From positions 1 through 64,000 of the forward strand of contig JBBAVI010000004.1 in assembly GCA_040397785.1 (NCBI GenBank): a DNA stretch of 64,000 nucleotides, read 5' to 3'. Shown here piece after piece: positions 43,983 to 53,436 of the stretch. Made by a program: the position numbers and the translations under genes. Positions within the stretch are counted from its first letter, which is position 1; every line of letters begins with the position of its first letter. The stretch comes from M3007 sp040397785 (lineage in GTDB: Bacteria; Bacteroidota; Bacteroidia; Chitinophagales; Saprospiraceae). The notes below the pieces were generated by a model. That model saw nothing but the letters and a program-made list of their open reading frames with translations, did no database searches and was not told the DNA's origin.

Positions 43983-46100
43983 TTATACATCTTTCATGGT
44001 GAGGGCTACCCTTTTGCGGGCGTAGTCGATTTCCAGCACCCGGACCATAACTTGTTGTTGCAAATGCACTACTTCCAGTGGGTTGGTGACAAATTTGTTC
44101 GACAATTGAGAAACGTGCACCAGGCCCGAATCCTTGATCCCAATATCGATAAAGGCACCAAAATTGGTGATATTCGTAACGATTCCGGGCAAAATCATGC
44201 CTACCTGAAGGTCATCGAGGGTGTGCACATTGGCAAATTCAAAAGATTTGGCGGCTCCACGTGGATCCAATCCGGGTTTTTCCAATTCTTTCAAAATGTC
44301 TTGCAGCGTAGGTAGGCCCACATCGCCTTGCACGTATTGTTTGAGGTTGATACGTTGGCGCTGGGCGCGGTCTTTGACTAAATCCTGTAGGGAACAGCCC
44401 AGATCATCGGCCATTTTTTGAACCAAAGCATAACGCTCAGGGTGCACTGCGGTGTTATCCAGTGGATTTTTGGCCTCCCGGATGCGTAAAAAGCCCGCAC
44501 ATTGTTCGAAAGCTTTATCCCCGAGTCGGGCTACTTTTTTTATTTCCGTACGACTTTTAAATGCGCCATTTTCGGCACGGTATTGCACGATGTTTTGTGC
44601 CAGTACAGGGCCAAGTCCCGAAACATAGGTTAGAAGGTGTTTACTGGCAGTGTTCAGATTAATCCCTACAGCATTTACGCAACTTTCGACCGTTCTATCG
44701 AGGCTTGCTTTAAGCAAAGTTTGGTTCACATCGTGCTGATACTGCCCTACCCCGATGCTTTTCGGGTCGATTTTAACCAATTCAGCCAGTGGATCCATGA
44801 GGCGGCGGCCGATACTTACCGCGCCACGCACCGTCAAATCCTGACTTGGAAATTCTTCGCGCGCGACCTCAGAGGCAGAATAAATAGAGGCACCGGCTTC
44901 ATTGACCTGAAATATTTCAATGGGGCGCGCGAATTTGATTTTGTACAGTAAATCCATGGTTTCCCGGCCCGCCGTTCCGTTGCCTACCGAAATGGCATCA
45001 ATGCCATATTTGTCGACCAGCCCTTCAATAATACTTTGGCTTTCAAACACTTGGCGCTGTGGTTCGTGCGGGTAAATAACGGTATTGTACAACAAGTTGC
45101 CATTGGCATCCAGGCAAACCACCTTACAACCAGAACGAAAACCGGGGTCGATACCCAACACAGATTTTTCACCCAACGGCGCAGAAAGCAGCAATTGGCG
45201 CAGGTTTTCGGCAAAAACCCGGATCGCTTCCAGGTCTGCTTTTTCTTTGCTGACATTCCGAAATTCGGTTTCAATGCCCGGTTGCAACAACCGCTTGTAA
45301 CTGTCTTTTACCGCCTGCCGCACCTGATCGGCAGCCTCTCCAAACGTCGTAACATATAAAGCATCAAGGTCTTTGATCGACATTTCTTCATCGGGTGCGA
45401 TTCCCACACGCAGGAAGCCCTCTTCTTCACCCCGGCGCATGGCAAGCAGGCGATGCGAAGGGCAATTGGACAGTTTTTCACTCCATTCGAAGTAATCCTG
45501 ATACTTTTTGGCGGCTTCTTCCTTGCCTTTTACCAGTTTGGAGGCAATGATGGCCCCTTTATCAAAGTGTCGGCGTATTTTATCGCGTGCTTTTTTGTCC
45601 TCCGCAATCCACTCGGCCATGATGTCACGTGCACCTTGCAGGGCTTCGTCTACATTGGGTACTTGATCATTAATATATTGAGCAACAATGGTTTCGATGG
45701 CTTTATCGCGCTGTGTGAAAAGCCGTTGCGCGAGTGGCTCCAGGCCTTTCTCGATGGCCATAGTAGCGCGTGTTTTGCGTTTTGGGCGGTACGGAAGGTA
45801 TAAGTCTTCCAATTCGGTCATGGTTGCAGCTGATTCGATGGATTTGCGCAATTCCGGGGTGAGTTTGCCTTGCTCCTCAATGCTTTGCAAGATTACTTCG
45901 CGCCGTTTATCGAGTTCCATCAGTTTTTTGAGTACATCCTGAATATCGGCGATTTGCACCTCATCCAATTCGCCGGTCGCTTCTTTGCGGTAGCGGGCGA
46001 TAAACGGAATAGTTGCACCGGATTCGAGGAGCTCAACAGTAGCTTCCACCCGACGAAAGGGGATGCTCAGAATTTGGGAAATACGGCTTGCGTAACTCAT
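43983..46100 (-). CDS. tex: Tex family RNA-binding transcriptional accessory protein
   Basis: A 705-residue cytoplasmic nucleic-acid-binding protein. It shows the Tex N-terminal helices (ESGATIPFIARYRKEATGELDEVQ), a YqgF-like domain (GIDPGFRSGCKVVCLDANG), helix-hairpin-helix elements (NTASKHLLTYVSGLGPVLA) and a C-terminal S1 domain (GMILPGIVTNITNFGAFIDIG). The frame is open to 46157, but Tex proteins begin like MSYASRISQIL, so ATG 46100 is chosen. Confidence 0.95.
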   Translation of the reverse strand: MSYASRISQILSIPFRRVEATVELLESGATIPFIARYRKEATGELDEVQIADIQDVLKKLMELDKRREVILQSIEEQGKLTPELRKSIESAATMTELEDLYLPYRPKRKTRATMAIEKGLEPLAQRLFTQRDKAIETIVAQYINDQVPNVDEALQGARDIMAEWIAEDKKARDKIRRHFDKGAIIASKLVKGKEEAAKKYQDYFEWSEKLSNCPSHRLLAMRRGEEEGFLRVGIAPDEEMSIKDLDALYVTTFGEAADQVRQAVKDSYKRLLQPGIETEFRNVSKEKADLEAIRVFAENLRQLLLSAPLGEKSVLGIDPGFRSGCKVVCLDANGNLLYNTVIYPHEPQRQVFESQSIIEGLVDKYGIDAISVGNGTAGRETMDLLYKIKFARPIEIFQVNEAGASIYSASEVAREEFPSQDLTVRGAVSIGRRLMDPLAELVKIDPKSIGVGQYQHDVNQTLLKASLDRTVESCVNAVGINLNTASKHLLTYVSGLGPVLAQNIVQYRAENGAFKSRTEIKKVARLGDKAFEQCAGFLRIREAKNPLDNTAVHPERYALVQKMADDLGCSLQDLVKDRAQRQRINLKQYVQGDVGLPTLQDILKELEKPGLDPRGAAKSFEFANVHTLDDLQVGMILPGIVTNITNFGAFIDIGIKDSGLVHVSQLSNKFVTNPLEVVHLQQQVMVRVLEIDYARKRVALTMKDV

Positions 46101-46403
46101 AGGACATAATTGTGTTAAATGGTTTTGGCGTGGGGGGCAAATTTCAATATTTGACACAAATTGTAGGTACTTTTTGATAAAAAGTTACCAACATTAGTAA
46201 AGTCTGATTTGTACCAACCATTACAAACAATATATATACGCGTCTAATAAAACGTTTACAAATTTTAATTTGGCAAACATTGCCAAATGTCTGTTCAAAG
46301 CCAAATTATTACTTCTACTAGTTAGGGGTTTTACTTTTTTAACAATTACATTTGTATGTACTACTAAAACCAAACCTAACGAAAACGAAATTGAGTGACA
46401 CCC
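46101..46403. other. Intergenic region between divergent tex and hydrolase genes
   Basis: About 300 AT-rich bases. It contains the plus-strand -7 box at 46347-46354. I see no RNA gene, open frame or repeat beyond simple AT stretches such as the alternating run near 46231. Confidence 0.55.
46347..46354 (+). promoter_or_regulatory. -7 box (TACATTTG) for the hydrolase-kinase operon
   Basis: Perfect TAnnTTTG, about 50 bases before the hydrolase ATG. No TTG at the -33 distance. Confidence 0.5.
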
Positions 46404-47219
46404 ATGTCTCAACAAGTCCTTCTAAAAAATAATGTAAAAATACATGGTATAGGCCCCAAAACCTTGGTTTTTGCGCATGGCTACGGCTGCGACCAAAGCA
46501 TGTGGCGTTTTATCTGGCCTGCATTTGTTGAACATTACCAGATCGTATTGTATGATTTAACAGGATGTGGCAATTCAGACCTTACCGCGTATGACTTTGT
46601 ACTTCATCAAAAGTTAGATGGGCATGCGCAGGATTTAATTTCCATCATCCAGGCACTTGGATTATCGAAATGCACGGTGATTGGTCATTCAGTCAGCAGC
46701 ATGATTGCTATGTTGGCAGCGATTGAACAACCTATCCTATTTGAACAATTAATTATGATTTGTCCATCGCCTCGATACATAGACGATGCACATTATGAGG
46801 GCGGATTTGCGGAGTCTGACATCATGGGTCTTTTGGATGCACAAGACAGCAATTACCTAGGTTGGTCGAACGATATTGCTCCAATAATTATTGGCGATCC
46901 ATATCAACTTGATTTACAAACCGAACTTGCCAATCGTTTTTGCCGCAACAATCCCGAAATAGCGCGCCATTTTGCAAAAGTCACTTTTTTGAGCGATCAT
47001 CGGGCCGATTTGCCCAAGTTGCAAACTTCCACCTTGATCATTGATAGCGCTTTTGACCGTTTGGTTCCGCAAAGTGTAGGCGCTTATATGAAACAATCCA
47101 TCCCACATTCGGAACGCATTACCCTGGAGATTCAAGGGCATAGTCCGCACCTCAGTGCACCCAATGCGACGATTCGTGCGATACAACAATTTTTATTGCC
47201 TTCAGAAGACCAAAATTAA
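46404..47219 (+). CDS. RsbQ-like alpha/beta hydrolase
   Basis: A 271-residue hydrolase closely resembling Bacillus RsbQ and plant KAI2/D14-type receptors: HGYGCDQSMWRFIWPAF, LYDLTGCGNSDLTAYDF, the nucleophile in IGHSVSSMIAML (S96), DSAFDRLVP (D218) and GHSPHLS (H246). The triad sits at almost the same residue numbers as in RsbQ. RsbQ is needed for energy-stress signalling through the PAS phosphatase RsbP. Here the next gene, overlapping by one base (TAATG), is a PAS histidine kinase, suggesting that the hydrolase makes a ligand for the kinase (inference). A GTG at 46395 is an alternative start. Confidence 0.88.
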   Translation: MSQQVLLKNNVKIHGIGPKTLVFAHGYGCDQSMWRFIWPAFVEHYQIVLYDLTGCGNSDLTAYDFVLHQKLDGHAQDLISIIQALGLSKCTVIGHSVSSMIAMLAAIEQPILFEQLIMICPSPRYIDDAHYEGGFAESDIMGLLDAQDSNYLGWSNDIAPIIIGDPYQLDLQTELANRFCRNNPEIARHFAKVTFLSDHRADLPKLQTSTLIIDSAFDRLVPQSVGAYMKQSIPHSERITLEIQGHSPHLSAPNATIRAIQQFLLPSEDQN

Positions 47220-48331
47220 TGATGACAGAACTGAATAAAACAAATATTGAATACGAATTGTTGACGAACTCTTATTGCGGCTATGTCGTTACGGATGAAG
47301 CGGGCCGCATTTTAAAAATCAATGAAGTGATGCTAAAATGGTGCGGTATTGACCTTGCAAGCGCAAAAGATGGGATTCAATTCGCGGACTTTTTGACTGT
47401 TGGAAGCAAATTGTATTACGAAACCCATTATTTACCTTTACTTCAAATACAAGGATATGTTCGGGAAATCAACCTTGAACTCGAATCCAGCCCTGATGAT
47501 AAGATACCCATTTTAATTAATTCTATCTTAAAACATGACCCTGTTACCCAAAAACAATTAAACTTTTCCATTGTATTTGAAATCAGGCAACGAAAGCAAT
47601 ATGAACACGAATTATTGCAAGCAAAAAGAAACGCAGATGCCCTTGTAGAACAACTGCTGCGTTCGAATAAAGAACTGAGTCAATTTACCTATGTAGTTTC
47701 CCATGATTTAAAATCCCCTTTAAATAACGTGATCAGCATTGCAGAAATGCTTAAAGAACATTGTGCCGGAAAACTGGACCATGAAGGCGATTTGTTTGTA
47801 GATTATTTGATTCAATCATCCAACCGACTTAAAAATTTGATCGACAGCATTTTAACTTACTATCAAAGTGATAATTTGGTTGCCGGAAAAGAAACCGTCG
47901 ATTTAGTTCGGCTCTTTGCATCCGTGCATGATATGCTGGACAGCAAACGTGAACATCAAATTCGCTACATAACGACCCCAACATCCATTTTTTCCCATCA
48001 AGCGGCCTTGAACCAGATATTAATAAATTTGGTCGCGAACGCCATCAAATACAATGACAAACCGCAAGTAATCGTGGATATCCATTTTTCTGAAAACGAT
48101 CAATTCTATTGTTTTGCAGTGCAGGATAATGGACCAGGAATACCAGCAATACACTTAGAAAAAATATTTAATTTATTTACCAGCCTAGGGAAAAAAGACC
48201 GCAACGGCGAACAGGGCACCGGAATTGGCCTTTCTACCGTAAAAAAGTTAATTGAACGGCTGGGCGGCACCATTGAAGTGAAATCGGAAATAGGTACAGG
48301 AAGTACCTTTCGATTTTGTTTGGCAAAATGA
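47219..48331 (+). CDS. PAS domain sensor histidine kinase coupled to the hydrolase
   Basis: A 370-residue soluble kinase. Residues about 10-125 form one PAS domain (YCGYVVTDEAGRILKINEVMLKWCG), followed by a linker helix, the phosphoacceptor H162 in YVVSHDLKSPLNN, and a HATPase domain with LINLVANAIKYND, DNGPGIP and GTGIGLSTVKKLIE. No membrane segments, so the signal is cytoplasmic. Two start Met codons are adjacent; the first overlaps the hydrolase stop. The cognate regulator could be the receiver at 52833, but this is not certain. Confidence 0.93.
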   Translation: MMTELNKTNIEYELLTNSYCGYVVTDEAGRILKINEVMLKWCGIDLASAKDGIQFADFLTVGSKLYYETHYLPLLQIQGYVREINLELESSPDDKIPILINSILKHDPVTQKQLNFSIVFEIRQRKQYEHELLQAKRNADALVEQLLRSNKELSQFTYVVSHDLKSPLNNVISIAEMLKEHCAGKLDHEGDLFVDYLIQSSNRLKNLIDSILTYYQSDNLVAGKETVDLVRLFASVHDMLDSKREHQIRYITTPTSIFSHQAALNQILINLVANAIKYNDKPQVIVDIHFSENDQFYCFAVQDNGPGIPAIHLEKIFNLFTSLGKKDRNGEQGTGIGLSTVKKLIERLGGTIEVKSEIGTGSTFRFCLAK

Positions 48332-48410
48332 CCAACTATAATAGGCTCATTTTCAGTGAATGGACCGTTTAGATTACATCTTTAAAGTAATTCATCCATA
48401 TTCATGGCAT

Positions 48411-48418
48411 TACTTTTG
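48411..48418 (+). promoter_or_regulatory. -7 box (TACTTTTG) for the large kinase gene
   Basis: Matches TAnnTTTG, 63 bases before the ATG at 48481; -33 element not seen. Confidence 0.45.
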
Positions 48419-48480
48419 AATAACGTATCACCGATACTATCTTTAGCGCCAACTGAAATGTGTACGCTAAACCAACTTTA

Positions 48481-51400
48481 ATGTCTATAAAAACCCAAAG
48501 CACAGAATTGCCAGATCAAAAAGCATTGCTTTTGGAGCAATTGCGGCAAAAAGAGCGCATGCTTGATCTGTTGGAGCAATTGTCGGATACGGGCAGTTGG
48601 GAATTGGATATAACTTCCGGCTCCCAATGCTGGTCGGATAATTATTACAAAATATGCGGATTAGTCCCCCAGGAAATAAAACCGAGCACTGATCTATCCA
48701 TAAAAATGGTGCATCCGGATGATCTGGAACGTACCATTCATACCTTCAATCATGCTGTTGAAAATGGCCAGCGTTACGAAATAAAAAAACGCCTGGTTCG
48801 GCCTGATGGCGAAATCATTTATGTGCATTCAATCGCTACACCCGAATTGGATGCGCATGGAAATGTCCGCAGATTTTATGGCACTTTGCAGGATATTACC
48901 AAGCGGTTAAAAACGGAAAAGGCGTTGATAGACGGTATGCAGCGTTTCAACCTGACCATGGAAGCGGCACGCGATGGTTTGTGGGAATGGGATTTGGAGT
49001 CAGATACAGCCTATTTTTCACCCCGTTTTAAAGAAATGTTTGGCCTGGATGCGCAGATCGATAATGAGGGGGTTCTTTTTTTTAACAATCGGGTGCACCC
49101 AAACGACCGAGACTGCGTGTTGCAGGCAGTTACCCTGCATTTTAAGCATAACGAGCCTTTCCTGCAAGAGTTTCGCATGAAGAATCATTTGGGGGTTTAT
49201 GGCTGGTTTTTGGTGCGGGCCCAAGCCAGCTGGAATGAGGAAGGTCGCGCGGTTCGAATGGCCGGATCTGTCACCGATATCAGTGAAAACAAGAGGAAAC
49301 AAAATCTGTTAGAAGATACGGCAGAAATTGCACAAATAGGCAGTTGGGAGCTTGAATTTGTGCAAAACAAAATCAGCTGGAATGAAACCATGCGTCAAAT
49401 CCATGAAGTAGCCGATGATTTTGTACCCGACCTGAATTACGCAGAACGTTTTTTCAAAGCGGGTGCCCGACGTGATCGAATGAATGCAATTTTTAATGAG
49501 GCAATGCTGACCGGTGCAGATGTTGATGTAGAACTGGAATTTGTCACCGCGAAAGGAAATGACCGGTGGAAAAGACTTACAATCCGCACTGAAAAAAGTG
49601 GCGACATACCTGTCAGGATGTATGGTATTTGTCAGGATATAACCAATCGGAAGCGCGCGGAGCAAACCTTGATGGATTTACTTGCGGAAAAGAACACCAT
49701 TCTGGAGAGCATTACCGATGGATTTTGCACCATTAACCGCAATTGGGAAGTGACGTACTGGAACCGGGCGGCAGAAGTTATCACTACCCTGCCTCGGGAA
49801 AAAGTGCTCGGGAAAAATATGTGGAAGGTGTACGGAGATGCGCGTGAAATGGTGTTTTTCAGGGAATACCACCGGGCGATGGAAGCCCATGTGCCCGTAC
49901 ATTTCGAAGAATATTACCCCTATATAGACAAATGGTTTGAGATTTCCGCTTATCCTTCTGAAATCGGGCTTTCGGTTTATTTTAAAGACATTACACAAAC
50001 CCGGCATTTGTTACAGTTGCAACAACTGGAACAACAAGTGCTGGAACTTAATATTCAAAAAGACAGTAAAATTGAAGAAACGATCCATTTTTACTTAAAT
50101 GCAATTGAACAATTACACCCAGGCATGCTTTGTTCGATTCAAAAGATGCGCAATAACCAATTGTTGAACTGGGTTTCCATCAGTTTACCAAAGTTATATA
50201 CAGATCAAATTGAAGGAATTTATGTGGGACCAGAAGTAGGCTCATGCGGCACGGCTGCCTATTCCAAGCAAACGGTGATTGTGTCAGACATCAGCACGGA
50301 TCATCGCTGGAAGGATTATAAAGACATTGCGCAGGTATACCATTTGAAATCCTGTTGGTCGATGCCCATTTTCGATTCCAATGAAACGATCGTCGGGACT
50401 TTTGCAATGTATCACCAAACGCCCAAGTCGCCCAATGCTTCGGAAATGCAAACGATCACGCGCGTACGAAATATTTTGCAGATCATCATCGAGAACAAGG
50501 CAATTGAGCAGGATTTAAAATTGAGCAATGAGCGTTTTGAATATGCTACCCAGGCAACTTCGGATGCGATCTGGGATTTTGATTTGACTACCAATACGTT
50601 GTACTGGGGTGATTCTTATGCGCGCCTGTTTGGAGATGACAGTACCACGCAGCAAACAAACCTTAAATTTTGGGTAGACCGTATTCACGAGGAGGACCGC
50701 GAACGGGTATTACAGAGTCTGCTTCACCATATTCAATTAGAAAACGGTATTTGGCATGAAACCTACCGATACCTGCGTTCCAACCGCCAATTCGGATTTG
50801 TGAGCGATAAAGGGGTGGTTATCCGTGATGAACATGGGAAAGGCCTCCGCATGATTGGCGCGATGCAGGATATTAACCACCAAAAAGAAGAGGAACAGCA
50901 AATGAAATTGCTGGAATCGGTAATCACCAATGCCAAAGATGCCATTTTAATTATGGAGGTGGATCATCCCCAACAAAAGAGTACAATTATTTATGTGAAC
51001 GCCGCATTTACAAACTTGACGGGGTACACGGCTGAAGAAATAAAACACCTGCCTCCCAGGATATTACTAGGCCCTTTAACCGATGAATCGGCGGTTCAGC
51101 GCGTAAATAAATCACTTCAACTCGGACAACCCATTGAAGTAGAAGTAATTAACTATAAAAAAAACGGTGATACTTTTTGGAACAATTGCTCTGTAGTACC
51201 CATTTTTAACCAAAAGGGCCAATTTACCCATGTAATCTCGATTCAAAAAGATGTAACAGAACGAAAAACAGCAGAAGCCGAACGAGAAACCTTTAACCAG
51301 ATATTACGCGCCATCAACCAGCACGAATCGCTTGATCAGGGGATGCAACTTGCTGCCTCGCACCTTGCCAAACATTTCGATTGCCCTTATGCGGAAGCCT

Positions 51401-52836
51401 GGTCGATCAATTTCAAAGCTACCAGAATGATGTTTCGTACTTGCTGGACGACACATCCTCGATTTAACAACATGACTGATGGATTGACCCTGAACAACGT
51501 CGTATTTGGGCAAGGCCTGATCGGAACAACCCTGGAACAAAAAAACATTGTGTATTGGGATACCCTGCATGATCGCCCTTTTATTCGAAAACACGTTGCA
51601 AAGGAAGTGGGTTTGGTAAGCGCCATTGGTATTCCCATCTTCTTTAAAGCGGAGATCATTGCTGTTTTTTGCCTGTATTCAGAAAAGGTGTATCCGAAGT
51701 CCCCTCAAGGCTGCAATTTGTTACAAAGCATCAGCACACAAATCGGGGCTGACATCCAAAAAAACAGAATTGACGAAGAGTTGAATCATTTCTTTAGTCT
51801 TTCACCGGATGTCCTTTGTATTGCCAGTGAGGATTGTTATTTCCGGAAAATAAATCCGGCCATGGTAAAAATCATGGAATATACAGAAGCAGAATTGCTT
51901 GCAACCTATATTCCAGAATTTGTACATCCGGAGGACCGAGGTATGTATTTGGGGGGATTTAAGGAATCACACAATGAATTTCAACCCTTAATATTTGAAA
52001 ACCGCTTCATTACCAAATCCGGGAAAATTGTTTGGTTTGAATGGCAAATGGTACCCTTAAAATCAGAGGGACTTCTTTATGCAGTTGCCAAAGACATCAC
52101 CCAAAAGAAAGCGATGGATGAAGAGAAAAAGCAACTGATTGAGGCGTTGACAAATAACAACCGGGAGTTAAAGCAGTTTTCATACATAACCTCCCACAAC
52201 TTACGTTCCCCATTGACAAATATGCTTTCCGTATTCGATTTATTGAATTTGGAACATATTACCCACAAAGAGACCATCGTATTGATAGATGCTTTAAAAA
52301 AATCAACCTTGCATTTAAACAATACGCTGAATGACCTGATTGATATTCTGATTGTAAAAGGTAATACCAATTTGACGTTGAGGTCTATCCAATTTGCATT
52401 AGTTTACCGATCTGTCACAAATTCGATCCAGCATTTGATCGATGAGTCGGGCGCCATTATAGAAACCAATTTTGTTGAAGCGCCAGAGGTTGTATTCAAT
52501 TCTGAATATTTAGAGAGTATTTTTTTAAACATGCTGACTAATTCCATCAAATATTGTAAGGAAAACGAAAAACCTAAAATAAAAATATACAGTTATGTGA
52601 AAAATAAAAATATACATCTTAATTTTGAGGATCAAGGACTGGGATTCGATTTAGAAAAAGTGAAAGACCGTATTTTTGGCCTCTATCAAAAATTTCATAA
52701 CCACGAAGACAGCAAAGGAATCGGACTGTACCTGGTTCATTCGCAAGTAACCGCGTTAGGAGGCTCTATTACTGTCGAAAGCAAGCCATTGGAAGGAACC
52801 AAATTTACCATATGTTTTAAACCTGATGCATCATGA
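48481..52836 (+). CDS. Large soluble sensor histidine kinase with seven PAS and two GAF domains
   Basis: A 1451-residue protein without membrane helices. Domains in order, by repeated QDIT/KDIT-type ends: PAS1 about 20-135, PAS2 150-275, PAS3 280-400, PAS4 405-520, GAF1 540-680, PAS5 685-815, PAS6 820-945, GAF2 955-1110, PAS7 1115-1225, HisKA (YITSHNLRSPLTN) and HATPase (MLTNSIKYC, KGIGLYLVHSQV). GAF1 contains GSCGTAAYSKQTVIVSDI, as in GAF domains fused to kinases. A GTG start at 48460 is possible. It overlaps the receiver gene by four bases, so the two form a pair. Confidence 0.92.
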   Translation: MSIKTQSTELPDQKALLLEQLRQKERMLDLLEQLSDTGSWELDITSGSQCWSDNYYKICGLVPQEIKPSTDLSIKMVHPDDLERTIHTFNHAVENGQRYEIKKRLVRPDGEIIYVHSIATPELDAHGNVRRFYGTLQDITKRLKTEKALIDGMQRFNLTMEAARDGLWEWDLESDTAYFSPRFKEMFGLDAQIDNEGVLFFNNRVHPNDRDCVLQAVTLHFKHNEPFLQEFRMKNHLGVYGWFLVRAQASWNEEGRAVRMAGSVTDISENKRKQNLLEDTAEIAQIGSWELEFVQNKISWNETMRQIHEVADDFVPDLNYAERFFKAGARRDRMNAIFNEAMLTGADVDVELEFVTAKGNDRWKRLTIRTEKSGDIPVRMYGICQDITNRKRAEQTLMDLLAEKNTILESITDGFCTINRNWEVTYWNRAAEVITTLPREKVLGKNMWKVYGDAREMVFFREYHRAMEAHVPVHFEEYYPYIDKWFEISAYPSEIGLSVYFKDITQTRHLLQLQQLEQQVLELNIQKDSKIEETIHFYLNAIEQLHPGMLCSIQKMRNNQLLNWVSISLPKLYTDQIEGIYVGPEVGSCGTAAYSKQTVIVSDISTDHRWKDYKDIAQVYHLKSCWSMPIFDSNETIVGTFAMYHQTPKSPNASEMQTITRVRNILQIIIENKAIEQDLKLSNERFEYATQATSDAIWDFDLTTNTLYWGDSYARLFGDDSTTQQTNLKFWVDRIHEEDRERVLQSLLHHIQLENGIWHETYRYLRSNRQFGFVSDKGVVIRDEHGKGLRMIGAMQDINHQKEEEQQMKLLESVITNAKDAILIMEVDHPQQKSTIIYVNAAFTNLTGYTAEEIKHLPPRILLGPLTDESAVQRVNKSLQLGQPIEVEVINYKKNGDTFWNNCSVVPIFNQKGQFTHVISIQKDVTERKTAEAERETFNQILRAINQHESLDQGMQLAASHLAKHFDCPYAEAWSINFKATRMMFRTCWTTHPRFNNMTDGLTLNNVVFGQGLIGTTLEQKNIVYWDTLHDRPFIRKHVAKEVGLVSAIGIPIFFKAEIIAVFCLYSEKVYPKSPQGCNLLQSISTQIGADIQKNRIDEELNHFFSLSPDVLCIASEDCYFRKINPAMVKIMEYTEAELLATYIPEFVHPEDRGMYLGGFKESHNEFQPLIFENRFITKSGKIVWFEWQMVPLKSEGLLYAVAKDITQKKAMDEEKKQLIEALTNNNRELKQFSYITSHNLRSPLTNMLSVFDLLNLEHITHKETIVLIDALKKSTLHLNNTLNDLIDILIVKGNTNLTLRSIQFALVYRSVTNSIQHLIDESGAIIETNFVEAPEVVFNSEYLESIFLNMLTNSIKYCKENEKPKIKIYSYVKNKNIHLNFEDQGLGFDLEKVKDRIFGLYQKFHNHEDSKGIGLYLVHSQVTALGGSITVESKPLEGTKFTICFKPDAS

Positions 52837-53264
52837 TCCCCACCTTGCTATGCGTCGATGACGACAAAATGACCCTCATGTTGATTCGACTTATTTTGGA
52901 AAAAGCCAATTTTTGCACAACGTTGGTGACGGCCATTAATGGCGCACATGCGCTCGAGTACTATTCAAACCAACTAAATATCTCCCTTGAAGAAAGGGTT
53001 TATCCAGATGTTATTTTATTGGATTTGAATATGCCTGTGATGAATGGCTGGGAGTTTTTGTCTGCTTTCGCCGAACAATTTCCTGAGCGGGCATCCCAAA
53101 CTAAAATTTTTATCCTCTCTTCCAGTGTAGATCCGTTCGAAAAGGAAAACGCAACAAACCATCCAATGGTAGTGGCTTTTTTACCAAAACCGCTGAGTAT
53201 CGATGCCCTGGAAAAGTTGAAAATGCACCGCGCTTTACAAGATTTTTTTATCACTGTAGCCTGA
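52833..53264 (+). CDS. Single-domain response regulator
   Basis: A 143-residue receiver without output domain. Acidic pocket D9-D11, phosphoacceptor D64 in VILLDLNMPVMNG, the ILSSS Ser/Thr switch and Lys in FLPKPLS are present. It overlaps the large kinase (ATGA) and is its likely partner. Output must come by protein contact, or it serves as a phosphate relay or sink. Confidence 0.93.
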   Translation: MIPTLLCVDDDKMTLMLIRLILEKANFCTTLVTAINGAHALEYYSNQLNISLEERVYPDVILLDLNMPVMNGWEFLSAFAEQFPERASQTKIFILSSSVDPFEKENATNHPMVVAFLPKPLSIDALEKLKMHRALQDFFITVA

Positions 53265-53351
53265 TCTGTCGCGAAATAGCCCCAGCATTACTTTCCCAAT
53301 CCGCTCATGCTCATGATTCATTGCTGTTTTGTGCCAAAAGCAGCATATTTT

Positions 53352-53381
53352 TTGAATTTATAAATAATAGCATTACTTTTG
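53352..53381 (+). promoter_or_regulatory. Promoter of isocitrate dehydrogenase gene
   Basis: TTG at 53352-53354, exactly 19 bases, then TACTTTTG at 53374-53381. This is a full match to the Bacteroidota -33/-7 pattern, the best in the window. The ATG follows 56 bases later. Confidence 0.75.
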
Positions 53382-53436
53382 TTACCGAAAGTTAAACTTG
53401 AAAAGTCAAAGGCATTCCAAACTAAACGATTTTATT

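Noticed and set aside
46180..46260. Possible small RNA or repeat in the AT-rich stretch before the hydrolase gene
   Set aside because: Only simple AT alternation is seen, without a stable hairpin or terminator.
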